Source: Epiperipatus broadwayi (taxonomy: Eukaryota; Onychophora; Udeonychophora; Euonychophora; Peripatidae). From it: a DNA stretch of 64,000 nt. Both the position numbers and the translations under genes were made by a program. The stretch is from the NCBI GenBank assembly GCA_028023455.1, contig JAQFVV010006200.1, positions 7,099,506 to 7,163,505 on the forward strand, in the 5' to 3' direction. The notes under the pieces were generated by a model that worked only from the letters and a program-made list of their open reading frames with translations, did not search any database and was not told the origin of the DNA. The number at the start of each line of letters is the position of its first letter. Position 1 is the stretch's first letter. Positions 10,449 through 22,790 of the stretch are shown piece by piece.

Positions 10449-10920
10449 ATATATTCTAGTTTGCTTGCATGTGTGGCACAATTGTCCTCAAAGCTGTGTA
10501 TTGTTACCATATAGATAAATAAGAATGAATGAACTTAGTGCTTTCGAAGGTTCCAGCCTTCATAATCATAGCTTGACTGCTAATAAGTTAATGATATGCA
10601 AATTTATGCTAATTATGCTAGACATTCCATTTCTTCAATAAAGCATAGCATGTGTCTTTCCTGTTTATGGCATGTTTGTCTATGATTATGAAGGCTGGAC
10701 CCTTCAAAAGTGCTAAGCTTGTTCATCCTTACTTATTTGTATGGTAACAATGCACAGATGTCAAGCATTGCTGGTCAAGTAATCAGCACAGCTGACTTAC
10801 AAGCAGTTGTCCCATGTTTGCGGCTTTGCTTCCTGGCTGATGCTTTGGCACATGAAAGAAAAAAAAACAATACACAGCTTTGAGGACAATTGCGCTACAC
10901 AAGCAAGCAAACTAGAATAT
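10449..10920. mobile_element. Foldback (long-TIR) element interrupted by a SINE
   Basis: Outer inverted repeats start ATATTCTAGTTTGCTTG and end CAAGCAAACTAGAATAT. They continue with CAATTGTCCTCAAAGCTGTG against CACAGCTTTGAGGACAATTG. Inner arms 10499-10570 and 10680-10752 also pair (GGTTCCAGCCTTCATAATC against GATTATGAAGGCTGGACCC). Once the SINE at 10758-10865 is removed, the two arms are continuous. No ORF of note lies inside. It directly abuts the hammerhead array. Confidence 0.85.
10758..10865 (+). mobile_element. tRNA-derived SINE, type 2, inside the foldback
   Basis: Head TCAAGCATTGCTGGTCAAG, an anticodon arm reading GCTGACTTACAAGCAG, a T arm and the tail CTGATGCTTTGGCACATG plus A-run. 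It is flanked by the duplications AACAATGCACAG (10746-10757) and AACAATACACAG (10866-10877), so it landed in the right arm of the foldback. Confidence 0.88.
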
Positions 10921-10929
10921 GGTTATAAG

Positions 10930-12224
10930 AAAATGTATCTTTAGGCAGTTGTATGTCAGATCATTTAATAGGTCACGACAATTGTATAGCTTGTAATTTT
11001 TAAAAAATCAGCAGTTGAATATATCTGAACACTATCTTTTCCTACTCTAGATATATTTTTAAAAAGTTGTTTGCTATTCTTTTAATGAATAATGTATGTT
11101 ACTTATAAGACAATCATTTCTGTAGATGCACAATATAAAGAGATCTTATCTTAGTACAAACTACATAGAAATATTAAAGATGTTATATTTTAGCAATCTG
11201 CAGATATTAAAGATAAATGAATAAAGACATTCCACGTTGTCTTAAAGAATATCTTTCATTTGTTATGTTTAAATGTAAAATGTTCATTAATTGGTGTTGG
11301 ATATTTTTTTATAGTTAAGATATATTTAATAATATAATTAAGAGTGAATCTGTAAATCGTTTATATTCTAACCCTAAAAATTGAGTTGTTTCACATCACT
11401 AGCTTTTTGTATAGAACACAGTTAGTTACATATATTAATTAAATTATAAAAGTTAAACATAAATTTAATATTATATAAATAAATTGATTTATTAAATAAA
11501 TAATTTTGGATAGGCAAAAATAATTTAACTTCAGAGATGATCAAATCACAATCTAATAATATCAATAACTTTTGTATTATAAATACCTATAAGTTTTATT
11601 ATCTGTATTTAATCTAGGGGAAGCATTTAAGCAATTAGTTATATTTGTGATTAAATAAGATAATGCTTTTAGTTTATGTTTTTTTAGTTTTATAAATGTA
11701 ATCTCTTTTTATTATTTTTAATTTATATTTTTGTTGTAAATAGACTTAGTATTATTTTATAAATGCTCTTGAGTCCCATATTAATATTGTTAGTTTTGTT
11801 TTGTTTAAGGCATAAAAAATAAAAAATAAAGCATGCAAACCTTGACATAGGGCAGATAAGGATAGTTATGTAGTGGCTTGTATTATGCATTGGGATAATA
11901 TGAAAAGTAGGATAGATTTGGGTTATGAATGCAGGAATAGAATCTAAAATAATATAAAATAAATAAATAAATATTGTAAATCAGAGTTTGTAAACAAAGC
12001 AAAGCAAAACTCCATATAGTGGTGCCACCTGTGCTACTATACATAAAATTTTATAATCATAAAAATGAATCAAAGGAGGAAATGAGCCCTATTTCTTGAG
12101 CTCCAAGTTTTTTTTTTTCAAACCGTGTAGTGCCCAACGGAGAATGATAATAAAACATGAATTGACTGAATCAAAAGGGGAGATCATTCAAACCTGCTAA
12201 AAAGGTAATAATGATGAACCTCAA
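10930..12224. other. AT-rich sequence without recognised gene
   Basis: No supported coding or RNA feature on either strand. Confidence 0.55.
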
Positions 12225-12900
12225 AAGATTAAAATAAATGATTAATAATGATAAATTAGAAGATGTTAACAATTCCAAATACCTTGGTCTCATATTAAAA
12301 AATATGGAAACATAATGGATGAAACTAATCATAGAATTGAATTTTGATAAAGTGTTTTTAATAGAAATAACATAATTAAAAGAAAATATATCTATGTATT
12401 GGAAAAGAAGGTTTTTTAATAGATGTATTTTATCAGTTCTTACTTACAGATCTGAGACTTGGACTCTTAAACAGAAGAGCAACAAACTCTTCACTACACT
12501 CAATGAATTATGAACAGATATACATTAGGAGTAACAATGAAGTATGGAAAGAGAAATAAGTGAGACTCAGCAGAATCGTAATTTAATTAACAGAAAAACA
12601 TTTATTTTAAGATAGTAATGTTCTTAATAAATTAAACACAGGCAGTGATCATGTATCAATGAAATATATAATATTCTTTACTGATATCATTGGAAAAATT
12701 AAGAGACTTAAGTAAAACTAGTTGTTCTGTGCATATTGTTAAAAGATTTAATAATAAATGGACAGTTGAAGTTTTAAACTTGGATTCTAAGAAATTGAAA
12801 AAGTTCTAGAAAAACCCTTTTATAAAGTGGATGTAAGTGATATTACATGAAGAAGAGAGACTGTGAATAAAAAAAACTGGATTAAACTATGTTAGGCCCT
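12225..12900 (+). pseudogene. Decayed RTE-like LINE reverse transcriptase tail
   Basis: Plus-strand frames read as the C-terminal part of an RTE-like LINE polymerase. They contain FKYLGLI-like sequence near 12265-12300, then YWKRRFFNRCILSVLTY near 12395-12450, directly followed by RSETWTLKQKS near 12450-12482. This order, KRKVFNQCILPVLTYGCETWTL in intact relatives, is characteristic of the clade. Stops and frameshifts occur throughout, and the RT catalytic region is not present upstream. It is a 5'-truncated, dead copy, distinct from the relic at 1085. Confidence 0.75.
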
Positions 12901-12959
12901 TCTCCTTCAATGTATCAATATAGTTGAACAGAACATGTATATATATACTTATAAAAACT

Positions 12960-14710
12960 TATGGTTTTATATATAATGTTTAATAGAAATCATCTAATCT
13001 CTTGCAGGATGTTTCTATTAATCAAATCTAACATCATCAGCTGTTCAAGAAATCTGTCAATATTACACTAAACATAGTAACTCAGTTTCAGAGTTGTCTA
13101 TTTAAATATAAATTGTTTTCCTGAATTCCTGAGTGAATAATGATTCCAGGATTTGTTGATAGAAATGTATCCTGCAAATTATTATTGTTTTTTAAATCAA
13201 ATATTACCATATATAAGACTGTAAGTTTCTATAACATTTCCATAGAGGACTTAAATAAATAATACTAATAGGGTACATATATATGTGATATTTAATTAAT
13301 TTTTACATATTTAAAATGTTTATTAAAGATATGATTGTTTAGAAATAAATTGGATTATAAGCTGTGTCTTGTCAATTAATATTAAGCTAAGATAAAGAAG
13401 GTTTATTTAAATTATCACTAAAATTCATTTTCAAACTTTGATATCAAATTGAGAATTGTAAGTCTATTTAAATAACAACTAAATTGCTGTATTTGATATG
13501 ATTTCAACTGGTTTTCCAAGCAACTGGTGATATTAGGTTTGATTGACGGAAACATGTTCTGCAAAAGATAGTTGGTTTTCATTTAATGCCATATATAAGA
13601 AGGTATAGGATATAAATTATTTTCATCTATTATGAAATATGAATATCTAAGAATTGATTAATTGAAGACTTTTATAAACATATTAAACAATCTCCATACC
13701 ACCATACAATCTTTTCAAATCATATAAATAAAGTTACAATAAAAGACAAATGCCCCCCCCCCCCAAGATTCATTTGATGTTGAACCAATTCTTTTCAGAT
13801 ATCCCAGTTCACCATCTTTTATATTTATTTTTATTATACTTACAGTATTTATCAATAGTAAATTGTTATATTTTAATTTACAAGTGACAAATTTACTCCA
13901 TTCACAACTTTGACATCATCCACTCTAGATAAATACAGAAGACTTTCTGAATATATGACTGATGATAATAGCATAACTTCAAAGTCTAACTGGTTATAAT
14001 TAACTATATAAATAAGAAATTATAATTATTGATTCTGGGTTGATGTTCACTTGTTTTAAATTTCACTTGACATGAATGTTGATTTATTATATGAAATAAA
14101 TTCATAGTGAAAGAGATTGATCTGGAATAAGCTTTAGAGACAGGTATGGATAATCTAAAAAATTTGAATGGTTAGAAATATATATTCTATTAAAGTTCAA
14201 CATACATTTACACACACATATTAAACTAATTATACAATTATAATCAAATCTTTCTTGAACTAGTTAAATGTTGGCAGCTGAACATTAGAGTCTTCATTAC
14301 ACATCAGTTCTTGAAAATCTACATTTCTACATAAAAAGCTACTAAAATATTTAAATTGATTCATGTTCAAGGCAAATGTTGCTATTTTATCACCAATGTT
14401 AATAAACCCACCAGAGTTTGTAAACAATAATTATTAAGCCAATTTTTTTTCATGAGTTATGTTCAAAACACTGGCACTATTCTATATGTATATCATTCTT
14501 TTAATTGATCACATTGAAACATACTTTGAAACTTAAAGACAATATTTAGGTTTTGCTTTTAATTAATTTTAATAAAACTCCACCAATCAAATCTATATCT
14601 TAATGCTAGATTATTGAAACAGTTCCAAAGAATTTTGTCCTAAAAATGAAAACAAATTTTAGGCTTAAAATTCCATGTTTAACACCAGTTTCTTTACAAA
14701 TGGTTCAGTT
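12960..14710. other. AT-rich sequence without recognised gene
   Basis: Only simple sequence is obvious, including a run of C at about 13753-13764. Confidence 0.55.
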
Positions 14711-14814
14711 GTTGTTTTTTTTTTTTCATATGTCAAATGCGTTGATCGGAAGCGAACCCGGGCCAGCTGCTTGGAAGGCATCTATGCTAACCTCTAGGCC
14801 ACCAACGCTTCACC
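14711..14814 (-). mobile_element. tRNA-derived SINE, type 1
   Basis: Minus-strand copy with the glycine-type anticodon loop CTTCCAA, T arm CCCGGGTTCGCTTCC and tail TTTGACATATG followed by A. Flanking duplications AAATGGTTCAGTT lie at 14698-14710 and 14815-14827. Confidence 0.88.
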
Positions 14815-14827
14815 AAATGGTTCAGTT

Positions 14828-15630
14828 TTTAAGTCATCTCTTAACATTCATGACAAATAATTTAAAATAAATCTATTTTTGAACATTACCACAAACTTTC
14901 TCATTTTACTAATTTATTTCTTTTGATTAAATTAATAAAAACATTATATAAATCTCATTTTTTCAAACAATACTTTTTTCGCATTTTCATAGCAACAAAA
15001 TTTATATCTACTCTTCTTTTTAATTCTCTAAAGAATGACATACCAGCATAAGTGAACTGTAATATCGTTTTATAGGAGATGCTTTCAGCATATTAAGAAA
15101 AGAGTGATGATAAAAAACATTTATAATAAACTGGGATTATAAGAATAAAACAGATGGTATAAAATAAAATCTATTTGTGATTATTTGTATAAATAATTCC
15201 ATTAGCATTAAACTTCTGTTATTAAATCTACAAGATAATTTCAATTCAAAACAGTATTTTTTTTTTTTTCAACTTCTCAATTTCATCCATCATTAACAAC
15301 CACTTGTAAACTCCAGTAGAAATAGAATAGAGAGAAAGATAAAGGAAACAAAGAAGAAAGACTGGACTCCAAATTTCAGGGCTGAAATAATGGAATTAAA
15401 ACATGAATTCCGTAGTATAGTTAGTGATGTAATTGACATTAATTTCTCACGACAGAGTTCTGCATTGCAATAAAATCATCATCATCAGTCACTTATAAAC
15501 TAAGTATAATTATTCTAATTCTACAAAAAATAATAAAAATAATTAATTGGCTTATAAGAAGTTCGAGCACCAAATTGACATGGAGTATATCATGCAGAAT
15601 ACAAAAAAATCGCAGTATTAAAGATAGAAA
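14828..15630. other. AT-rich sequence without recognised gene
   Basis: No recognisable coding or structured element was found. Confidence 0.55.
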
Positions 15631-15742
15631 GTCAAGCGTTGTTAGCCGAGAGGTCATCGCAGCAGCCTTGCAAGCAAGTAGTTGGTTGCAGACGGTTGTG
15701 GGTTCGCCTCCCGGACGATGCTATGACATATGAAAAAAAAAG
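15631..15742 (+). mobile_element. tRNA-derived SINE, type 2b
   Basis: Begins GTCAAGCGTTGTTAGCCGAG and has an extended variable region (GGTTGCAGACGGTTGTG) before the T arm GGGTTCGCCTCCC and tail ATGACATATG plus A. Flanking duplication AAGATAGAAA occurs at 15621-15630 and 15743-15752. A sister copy lies at 16850. Confidence 0.87.
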
Positions 15743-15955
15743 AAGATAGAAAACAAAAATTAAAAACAAAGAAATAGAAAAAAGAGATTGGATTTAAACT
15801 AAATTGAGGTGTGTTATCTTTTTATTATACCATCTATTTGCCTTTTTGTCTTAATATGTAATCCGAAAAAATTACTAATATTTAAAATACTTATTTTTTA
15901 TAGTCAAAATAAGAGTCATAGATCACATGACCCTATCTCTTAAGCTTGTAAGTTA

Positions 15956-16019
15956 TAAACAATGAGGATTGCCAATTCCTCTACAAGCTTGTAGAGGAAT
16001 TGGCAATCCTCATTGTTTA
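15956..16019. repeat. Perfect 64-bp palindrome
   Basis: The sequence from TAAACAATGAGGATTGCC to GGCAATCCTCATTGTTTA is its own reverse complement without a spacer, centred on AAGCTT between 15987 and 15988. It could form a 32-bp hairpin. No element body surrounds it. Confidence 0.95.
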
Positions 16020-16021
16020 CT

Positions 16022-16849
16022 TCTTTTTTTATCTTTCTCTATTTTATCCTGTCATTGATCATTAACAATGATAGAGTGGAATTCCTTTAATTATGCACAC
16101 ATCAATTTTTAAGTTTAACTTAATATATTAAGTTTTAAAAACGTAGAAACATTAGAAACAATAATATATAATATATATATTTCTGATATATAAATTTAAA
16201 AGAAAAAATCCATTAATATAATTATTTTAAGTAAAACTATTTTCTAGTGATGTTTTAATCAAATAAATATCTGATAATGAAGTTAACCGAAAAAAAGTGA
16301 AAAATCTAAAAATTAAATTAAATTATTAATCATTAAATAATATTTAAATCATAATTTATTTGATATCTGTTTTTCTCTTTGAATAGACTCAAGTATTATT
16401 TTAAAATGTTAGCATAAATTTTCTTGTTAAAGTAAGAAGATATTTAAAAAAAAAAAAAAACCAGAAATGAGGAAATGCGATTATAACTATATAAAATGAG
16501 AAAGGACATAGATTTATGAAATTTTTTAACTTCTCCACCCCCCACCCCCTCTTACAATTTGCATAAATTTTCTGGAAAAAATCTAAAAAGATCTTTATAT
16601 AATAGTATTCAAATAAAAGCACATTAAGAAGTATTTGAAGACTTTAAGAGGCTTAATAGATACAAAACAGAATGAATAAATATTAATGACAATCAAGGGG
16701 TCAAAATAACTTTTACTTTCAACTTGATATAGGTGTTATTATGTAGTAATAATATTTTTATCCATTTAAAAGCAAATATTCTTTTGTCAAAAATCAGTAA
16801 TTATAAATTTTAATATTCTACATTGTTGTTCAGGGAAGCTACTAAAAGT
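16022..16849. other. AT-rich sequence without recognised gene
   Basis: Low-complexity sequence with A and C runs near 16447 and 16540. No supported gene. Confidence 0.55.
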
Positions 16850-16964
16850 TTTTTTCCCCCATATTTCATATCATCGGCCGAGAGGCGAATCCGCAACAAC
16901 CGTCTGCAACCAACTGCTTGCTTGCAAGGCGGATGCACTGACCTCTCGGCTGATAATGCTTGAC
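16850..16964 (-). mobile_element. tRNA-derived SINE, type 2b
   Basis: Minus-strand sister of the copy at 15631, sharing the GCAACCAACTGCTTG and CAACAACCGTCTGC segments and the head GTCAAGCATTATCAGCCGAG. No clean duplication was read. The 3' end is altered (CGGCCGATGATATG). Confidence 0.8.
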
Positions 16965-16997
16965 TTCTCTAACTTTACTTCAATATATATATAGTAA

Positions 16998-18240
16998 CAG
17001 TACGTATGTATAAAAAGAATGCCCAGTAAATTTCAACATCGATTTACAACAGTATAAGAGCATAAAAAGTTCTTTAATAAACATAGAGATAATCAAATTT
17101 ATTTAAAATCTATTTAATTTTAGTTATAATAGCCTCTATCCAAAATCAAAGGGTAATTTTATTGACTTTAAATATACTTAAAGTATTAAAAAAATAATTA
17201 ATAATTAATTATCTCAGGGATTTAATAATTATAAATTAAATCAGACATATAAGTAAATATTTTATGTGACATGAGCGAATATCTTAATAAATCATACTGA
17301 TACGAATTTATTAATCAAAAAAATATTCATATTTTATTTAACATTGCTGATAGAATAGTAAACCAAATTTAAATCAATAAACTTTAATACATTTAATTGT
17401 TTTGCAAAGTTTTACAGGTGAAAGCTTATGTTATACACAAAAGCTTTTATTAAATTTTAAAGGATGATGAAATGGGCGGAACAAATAAAGGATAATGTAA
17501 GTTACCCCATTTTTAAACTATGTTCAACAGTTGTTAATCCTTTGGTTTATTTCTCACAGACTGAAATATAAATATTATATAGATTAACTATCTACTCACT
17601 TATTTGTATAAGCACACAAATGTATATACATATATAGAACTTGCAAATAAGCATTTGTAATACAAGCTTGTTAAATTATGTCATGTGATATATGACTTGA
17701 TTTCTTTGTAATATATATATAATTTAATTTTTATATTATCTGCATAAGCAACAGAATCTTCAAAAAGCTCTATAAAAATAAAAATCAGGCATAATATTTA
17801 AAGAAAAAAATACATTAAAGCTTCTTCTAAAATTTGTGTGAAAAAGTTTTTGTCTTGGGATTCCCATGAGTGATGAAGCTTAATGAAAATGAAGTCCAAA
17901 TTTGCTTTAGATGGCTGTTTCAGCTCAACCTGGGTTAATTGTCCTTGCACTTTTAACAAGAGATGCAATCTTCTGGAACATTCACACTTGGTCAGTTTGC
18001 AAAGAAGTAAACACATTCTCCCAATGGATGGTAATATTGTAATGGTAAAATAATTTTGTTTCCAAATGGAACAACTTTCTTCCAAAATCTTTAGAAAAAT
18101 AAATTTTAAGAAGGAAAATTTACAAATACAATTTATAAACAAGATTCTGTATTGAATGATGATGGTTAATTCTCCAAATGTATATGGTATTTCAATCTAT
18201 ACAGAAAGACATTAAAAGAATCAGGCATTTGACTCTTTTT
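16998..18240 (-). repeat. Long direct repeat, left copy (LTR-like)
   Basis: This 1.24-kb block is repeated in the same orientation at 19727-21175. Matching landmarks include GAATGCCCAGTAAATT, AAGTTCTTTAATAAA, TCAGACATAT, the GGATGATGAAATGGG segment, CAACAGTTGTTAATCC and TTAGATGGCTGTTTCAGC. The copies differ by many substitutions. They flank a decayed ORF, as LTRs would. The right copy carries a later insertion. A tandem segmental duplication is the alternative. Confidence 0.75.
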
Positions 18241-18244
18241 TACT

Positions 18245-19345
18245 TATTCTTATCAATTTTTACGTCCTGTTTCAGTTCCATTTTTACTACTCATAATGGC
18301 ATGTGGTCCTTGCTTTTTCATCATATTGAAACATATGGCTAGGAGAGAATACTTAATTCCTTTTATCTTAGTTCTATTATTAATTTGCACTTTTTGTGAT
18401 CTATAAATTCAGTTCTCAACTCACTGTAAGCTTTTGACAAGTCATGCTGGCATTTGTTCAATCTAATTTATTTTGAGATTCATTACTATCACTTTTCATC
18501 TTATCTAATCTGCTGTTTGTATCAGGTTCCAACTCTTCCAAGTTAGCTGCTAGTTTGGCTCTTACAGTTTGATATCCTGGCCTTCCTTGTCTTACATCAG
18601 CCTCTGTGAATCACAAAATGTTTTCACAACTCTTATTTATTACTCATTTCAACTCATGATTAATATCCCTATAATTATTCATTTCATTAATTCAGGTATC
18701 AAGTTCATTGATCACTTGAAATAGCACTAAATATCACTCATATTTTTCCATGAATTTTTTCTTTATCATCATTCCATATTTTATTGGTTATTTACAAACA
18801 ACATTCTTGGGTAAAACCAAGTTTCTCATTCCTTTGAATCTTAATAGTATACCCAATTTTTGTTTTACATTTTAAATGCCACATCTGAAATGAATATTTT
18901 ATTTCAACCTTAAAATTTTCAAATTCTCCTTTTAAATATCAATTGTTTTTCATGTCTTATCTTTGAAGTCCCTTACATTTTTCTTGAGATTCTTGTAACT
19001 TTTTGTTCATCATCTGAATCTCCATTTTAACTTCTTCTCTTGACTCCTTTATTTTGTCTTTCAAGACTGTAGATTCAATCTTAGCTTCTTTCCTCAAGGT
19101 TAAATTTTCACTTCATACATCTTCTGATTTACCTTTTATAACTTCTATTTCTTCAAATTGAACTTTCAACATCTCCTTCAGTTCTGTAGAGTTATCTTCC
19201 AATTCTTAGCATTATCTTCCAACTTTGTTTCTAAATTTTAAGAGTTATTTTGTATTTCTACTTTTAATTCCTTCAACATTTTACTAATTTGCTGGATACT
19301 GAGATTAGGTCCACCCAACAAATTTAGGTTAGTCTTATCCATAAT
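18245..19345 (-). pseudogene. Decayed coiled-coil ORF between the direct repeats
   Basis: On the minus strand, starting near 19340 with MDKTNLNLLGGPNL, broken frames encode highly charged heptad-like sequence. Examples are TELKEMLKVQFEEI, LKDKIKESREEVKMEIQ and MMNKKLQESQEK. In-frame stops and frameshifts interrupt it, and it fades towards 18245. No zinc knuckle, protease, RT or integrase motif is visible. Its position between two long direct repeats suggests a gag or ORF1 relic of a non-autonomous retroelement, but that is inference. A host coiled-coil exon is less likely given the stops. Confidence 0.5.
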
Positions 19346-19726
19346 ACCAGATTGTCAGTATAACAATATTAGACAACTAATAATATTTTTCAATAAATAC
19401 AATTACCATAAAATAGTAGTCCAGATCTTCCTTCTTTTTCTTTGCTGCCTGTAAGTAAAATCATTGAATATCCACATACAATAGAATCCTATCTATTCTT
19501 CTTTCTGTAATAAAAATTACTGTTACTAATTATTGTTTATTTTATCCCAATGAGAGATATATAGATTAAATAAATGAAATAGAAGAGGAGAAAAAAAATC
19601 TCTATTTCTATCATGAGATAAATCTTTTACTTACATTGATAATTCACTCATTGGCCACATGCTTATAATCCAAGTGATTTTGACTAACAATTATTCTCAT
19701 GCTGTGTGATTGGAATGTCAATTTGT

Positions 19727-21175
19727 AATGGTACATATGTATGAAAGGAATGCCCAGTAAATTCAAGCATCAATTTACAACAGTATGAGAGCATGAGAAG
19801 TTCTTTAATAAATATAGAGTAGGTTAAATTTTCTTAAAATCTATTTAATTTTAGTCATATAAATAATAATGTGAGAATAAAGACTATAATAGCATATATC
19901 CAAACTTAAAGGGTAATTTTTTGACTTTAAATAAAAAAATAAAAAATAAAATAATAGTTAATAATTATCTTAGGGTTTTAATAATAATAATAAATAAAAT
20001 CAGACATATGTCTAAAGATTTTATGTGACAAGAGTGAATATCTTAATAAGTCATACAGGTACAAATTTATTAATGAAAAAATTATTCATATTTTACTTAA
20101 CATCACTAACAGAATAATAAACAAAATTTAAATAAGTAAACTTTAACAGCATTGATTATTTTACAAAGTTTAACTAGTTGCTGCAAATAATTTTGAAATT
20201 ATTATGTTAAACTCAAAAGCTTTTCTTAAAATTCAAAGGACGATGAAATGGGTGGAACAAATGAAAGGCTAATGTAAGTTATCCCATTCTTAAACTTATG
20301 TTCAACAGTAGTTAATCCTTTGGTTTATTCCTAACAAACTGAAATATAAATTTTATATAGGCTAACTATCTACTCACTTATTCAATTACACATTGATGAT
20401 GTATGTGCATGTAAATATATATAAAATTATATTATTTAACTTTTATATTGCCCGAGAAAGCTATAGATATCTCCAAAAGCTCTATAAAAACAAGAAAAAA
20501 TGCATGCATAATATTTATACAAAAATTACATCAAGTCTTTAACTGAAACACAGGCTTGTTATATACCTGTGGCTATATATATGTAATATAGGGTATATGA
20601 GCACAGACGTTCACACCACCCACCTCTCTCCACTCTATCTAATAACACTGATACACCTAAACACATATATGCTGAAAAGATAAAGAGTGGAGAGAGGTGG
20701 GTGGTGTGAACGTCTGTGCTCATATACCCTATATCAAGTCTTTATTAAATTTTTGAAATCTTCTTTTAAAAGTTCATGTGAAAAAGCTTTGTTTTGGAAT
20801 CCCCTTGAGTGATAAAGCTTAACACAAATGAAGACTGAATTTGCTTTAGATGGCTGTTTCAGCTTGACCTGGGTTAATTGTCCTTGGGTGTTGCAATCTT
20901 CTGAAACATTCTAATTTGATCAGTTTTCAAAGAAGTACTCAAGTTTTCCTGATGGATAATGCTATAATGATGGTAAAATAATTTCATTTCCAAATGGAAC
21001 AGCTTTCTCTCTTCCAAAATTTTTAGAGAAATAAATTTTAAGAAGTAAAATTTATAAATACAAGTTATAAACAGGATTCTTATAGAATAATGCCAGTTAA
21101 TTCTTTAAATGCACATGAGATTTTGATCTATACAGGCAGACATCAGAAAGGGTCAAGCATTTGACCTTTCCTACT
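19727..21175 (-). repeat. Long direct repeat, right copy (LTR-like)
   Basis: Second copy of the block at 16998-18240, starting near TGTAATGGTACATATG and ending near GCATTTGACC. It is longer because a hammerhead family C element sits at 20542-20733. Both copies keep one translatable stretch on the minus strand (GQLTQVxLKQPSKAN), so the repeat may once have included coding sequence. Confidence 0.75.
20542..20733 (-). mobile_element. Hammerhead family C element with fold-back, inserted in a repeat
   Basis: This 192-bp insertion is absent from the paralogous copy near 17810. It is flanked by the 11-bp duplication TCAAGTCTTTA (20531-20541 and 20734-20744). It contains family C landmarks (ACACAGGCTTGTTATATACC, CACTGATACAC, GCTGAAAAGATAA). 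The two 51-bp arms 20586-20636 and 20684-20734 are perfect reverse complements. The switch to the inverted arm occurs before the ribozyme, so this copy has no hammerhead. Confidence 0.82.
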
Positions 21176-21179
21176 TTGT

Positions 21180-22790
21180 CTTTTGGCAAAGCATATTGGT
21201 GTTCAAATGCCAATGAAGATCCTTAAAAAAAATGTGTGATGTTGATGGTAACTAGTTCAAATGGTAAGATTTTTTTAAATTTTATCTTATTTTATTAACA
21301 CATTTTACTATTACATTTTTACATACACATTGTTATAGGAATTCTAGACTAGGCAATGTTGTGATGCTTATTTATCGTACACACATTCAAAATTCATGTT
21401 TTAGAACTTTTGAAGATTAATGAAAAATATAATTTAATATGAAAATTAGTATAGTGTATTCATAAATATACATTCTTTTATTTACCAATCTTACTTAAAT
21501 TTATTGATTAAATTTAAATTATAGTTGAGCTTGTCTTTTTTTTAACATTTATTTAAAATTGAGAATGTTTTAAAATAAACATTTCTAGGTAAAAATGTGA
21601 ATTAATTAGTTCTAGCAAAAAATAATAATAAAGTAACCATAAATAAACAATAAGTAAATGACTTCATGCAAAATAAAATAAAATAACCATATATATATAT
21701 ATATTAAGGAGTAATCTAGGAATAGGCATATTGCTGTAATATATGTATATCATATGAAAGTATATCATGCTTATCAGTATAAGGCAATCTTTTATTTATA
21801 AAAAAAAAGTGGTTGGACAACAAAAAGATTTTTGGTCCCAATAAGCATGAACTTCTTTCATGTTATTTGCATTTATAAACCAATCTAGTTTTAAGCAAAA
21901 ACATTTCATGAAATATTACCATGTTTTTATTATTATAAGTTCAGTTATGATATAACAAGCAAACCATTTCAGAACTATAGAGGAAAACTGAACACATAAT
22001 ATCCAGACACAGTATTTTATTTATCTGATCTCCCATAAACTAAATGTAGACTTGATTGTTCAAACATTTAGTATGGTTTGAAGTAAAGGCTGTTTCTAAA
22101 TATCTTAAGCCACATATTTGTCAATATAAAAAAATAAATCTTGATAAATTTAATTATTTTTCTTTTGTCATAAGAGACATTTCAGGCATGATTATGATTC
22201 TGACCTGTGGAATTTAATGCATAGAATGGTGGATTCTGGAATTCTAGATCCATTAATTGTGCTTCTGCTCAGGCACTTCCAATGCTTTCAAGCAATAAAC
22301 CATTTTACAAAATTGATGGATTATGATGAACATGGTGATCTAAAAACTAACAATATTTAGCATAGACTATCAATTTTAATTGATTGTTATCCTGATTACG
22401 TAATAGACGAAGGTTTATTCTAAGTTTAATGTAGAAAAATTTCATTATAATGTTAATATTTACATTTTAAGACTGTAAAAATATTGAATATAATGACTCT
22501 CATGGGAAGATGCTTAATTACTGGTGGGGATTTGAGAAGTTGTGAATCTTAAAACTCTCACACAAAAAATCTGGTCTAATTTACTATTGTTAAGTTATCA
22601 TGGGTGTTAATCTAAAAGATAATGTCTTAGATAAATCAGACAAATGATATTGTTAATCAGTAGTTCATGTGATTCAGCAAGCATGGATTATCGATTTTAA
22701 TTGGTAATTATTTGGTTACACTATAACTGAAGATTTATAATAGCTTAATGTAAGGTAAATTGTCATTGTAATCTTAATGTTTATATATAC
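21180..22790. other. AT-rich sequence, weak direct repeat
   Basis: No gene is supported. Segments near 22360-22475 and 22678-22785 resemble each other (GATTATCGATTTTAATTGGTAATTAT against GACTATCAATTTTAATTGATTGTTAT), a period of about 320 bp. This may be an old tandem duplication. Confidence 0.45.
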
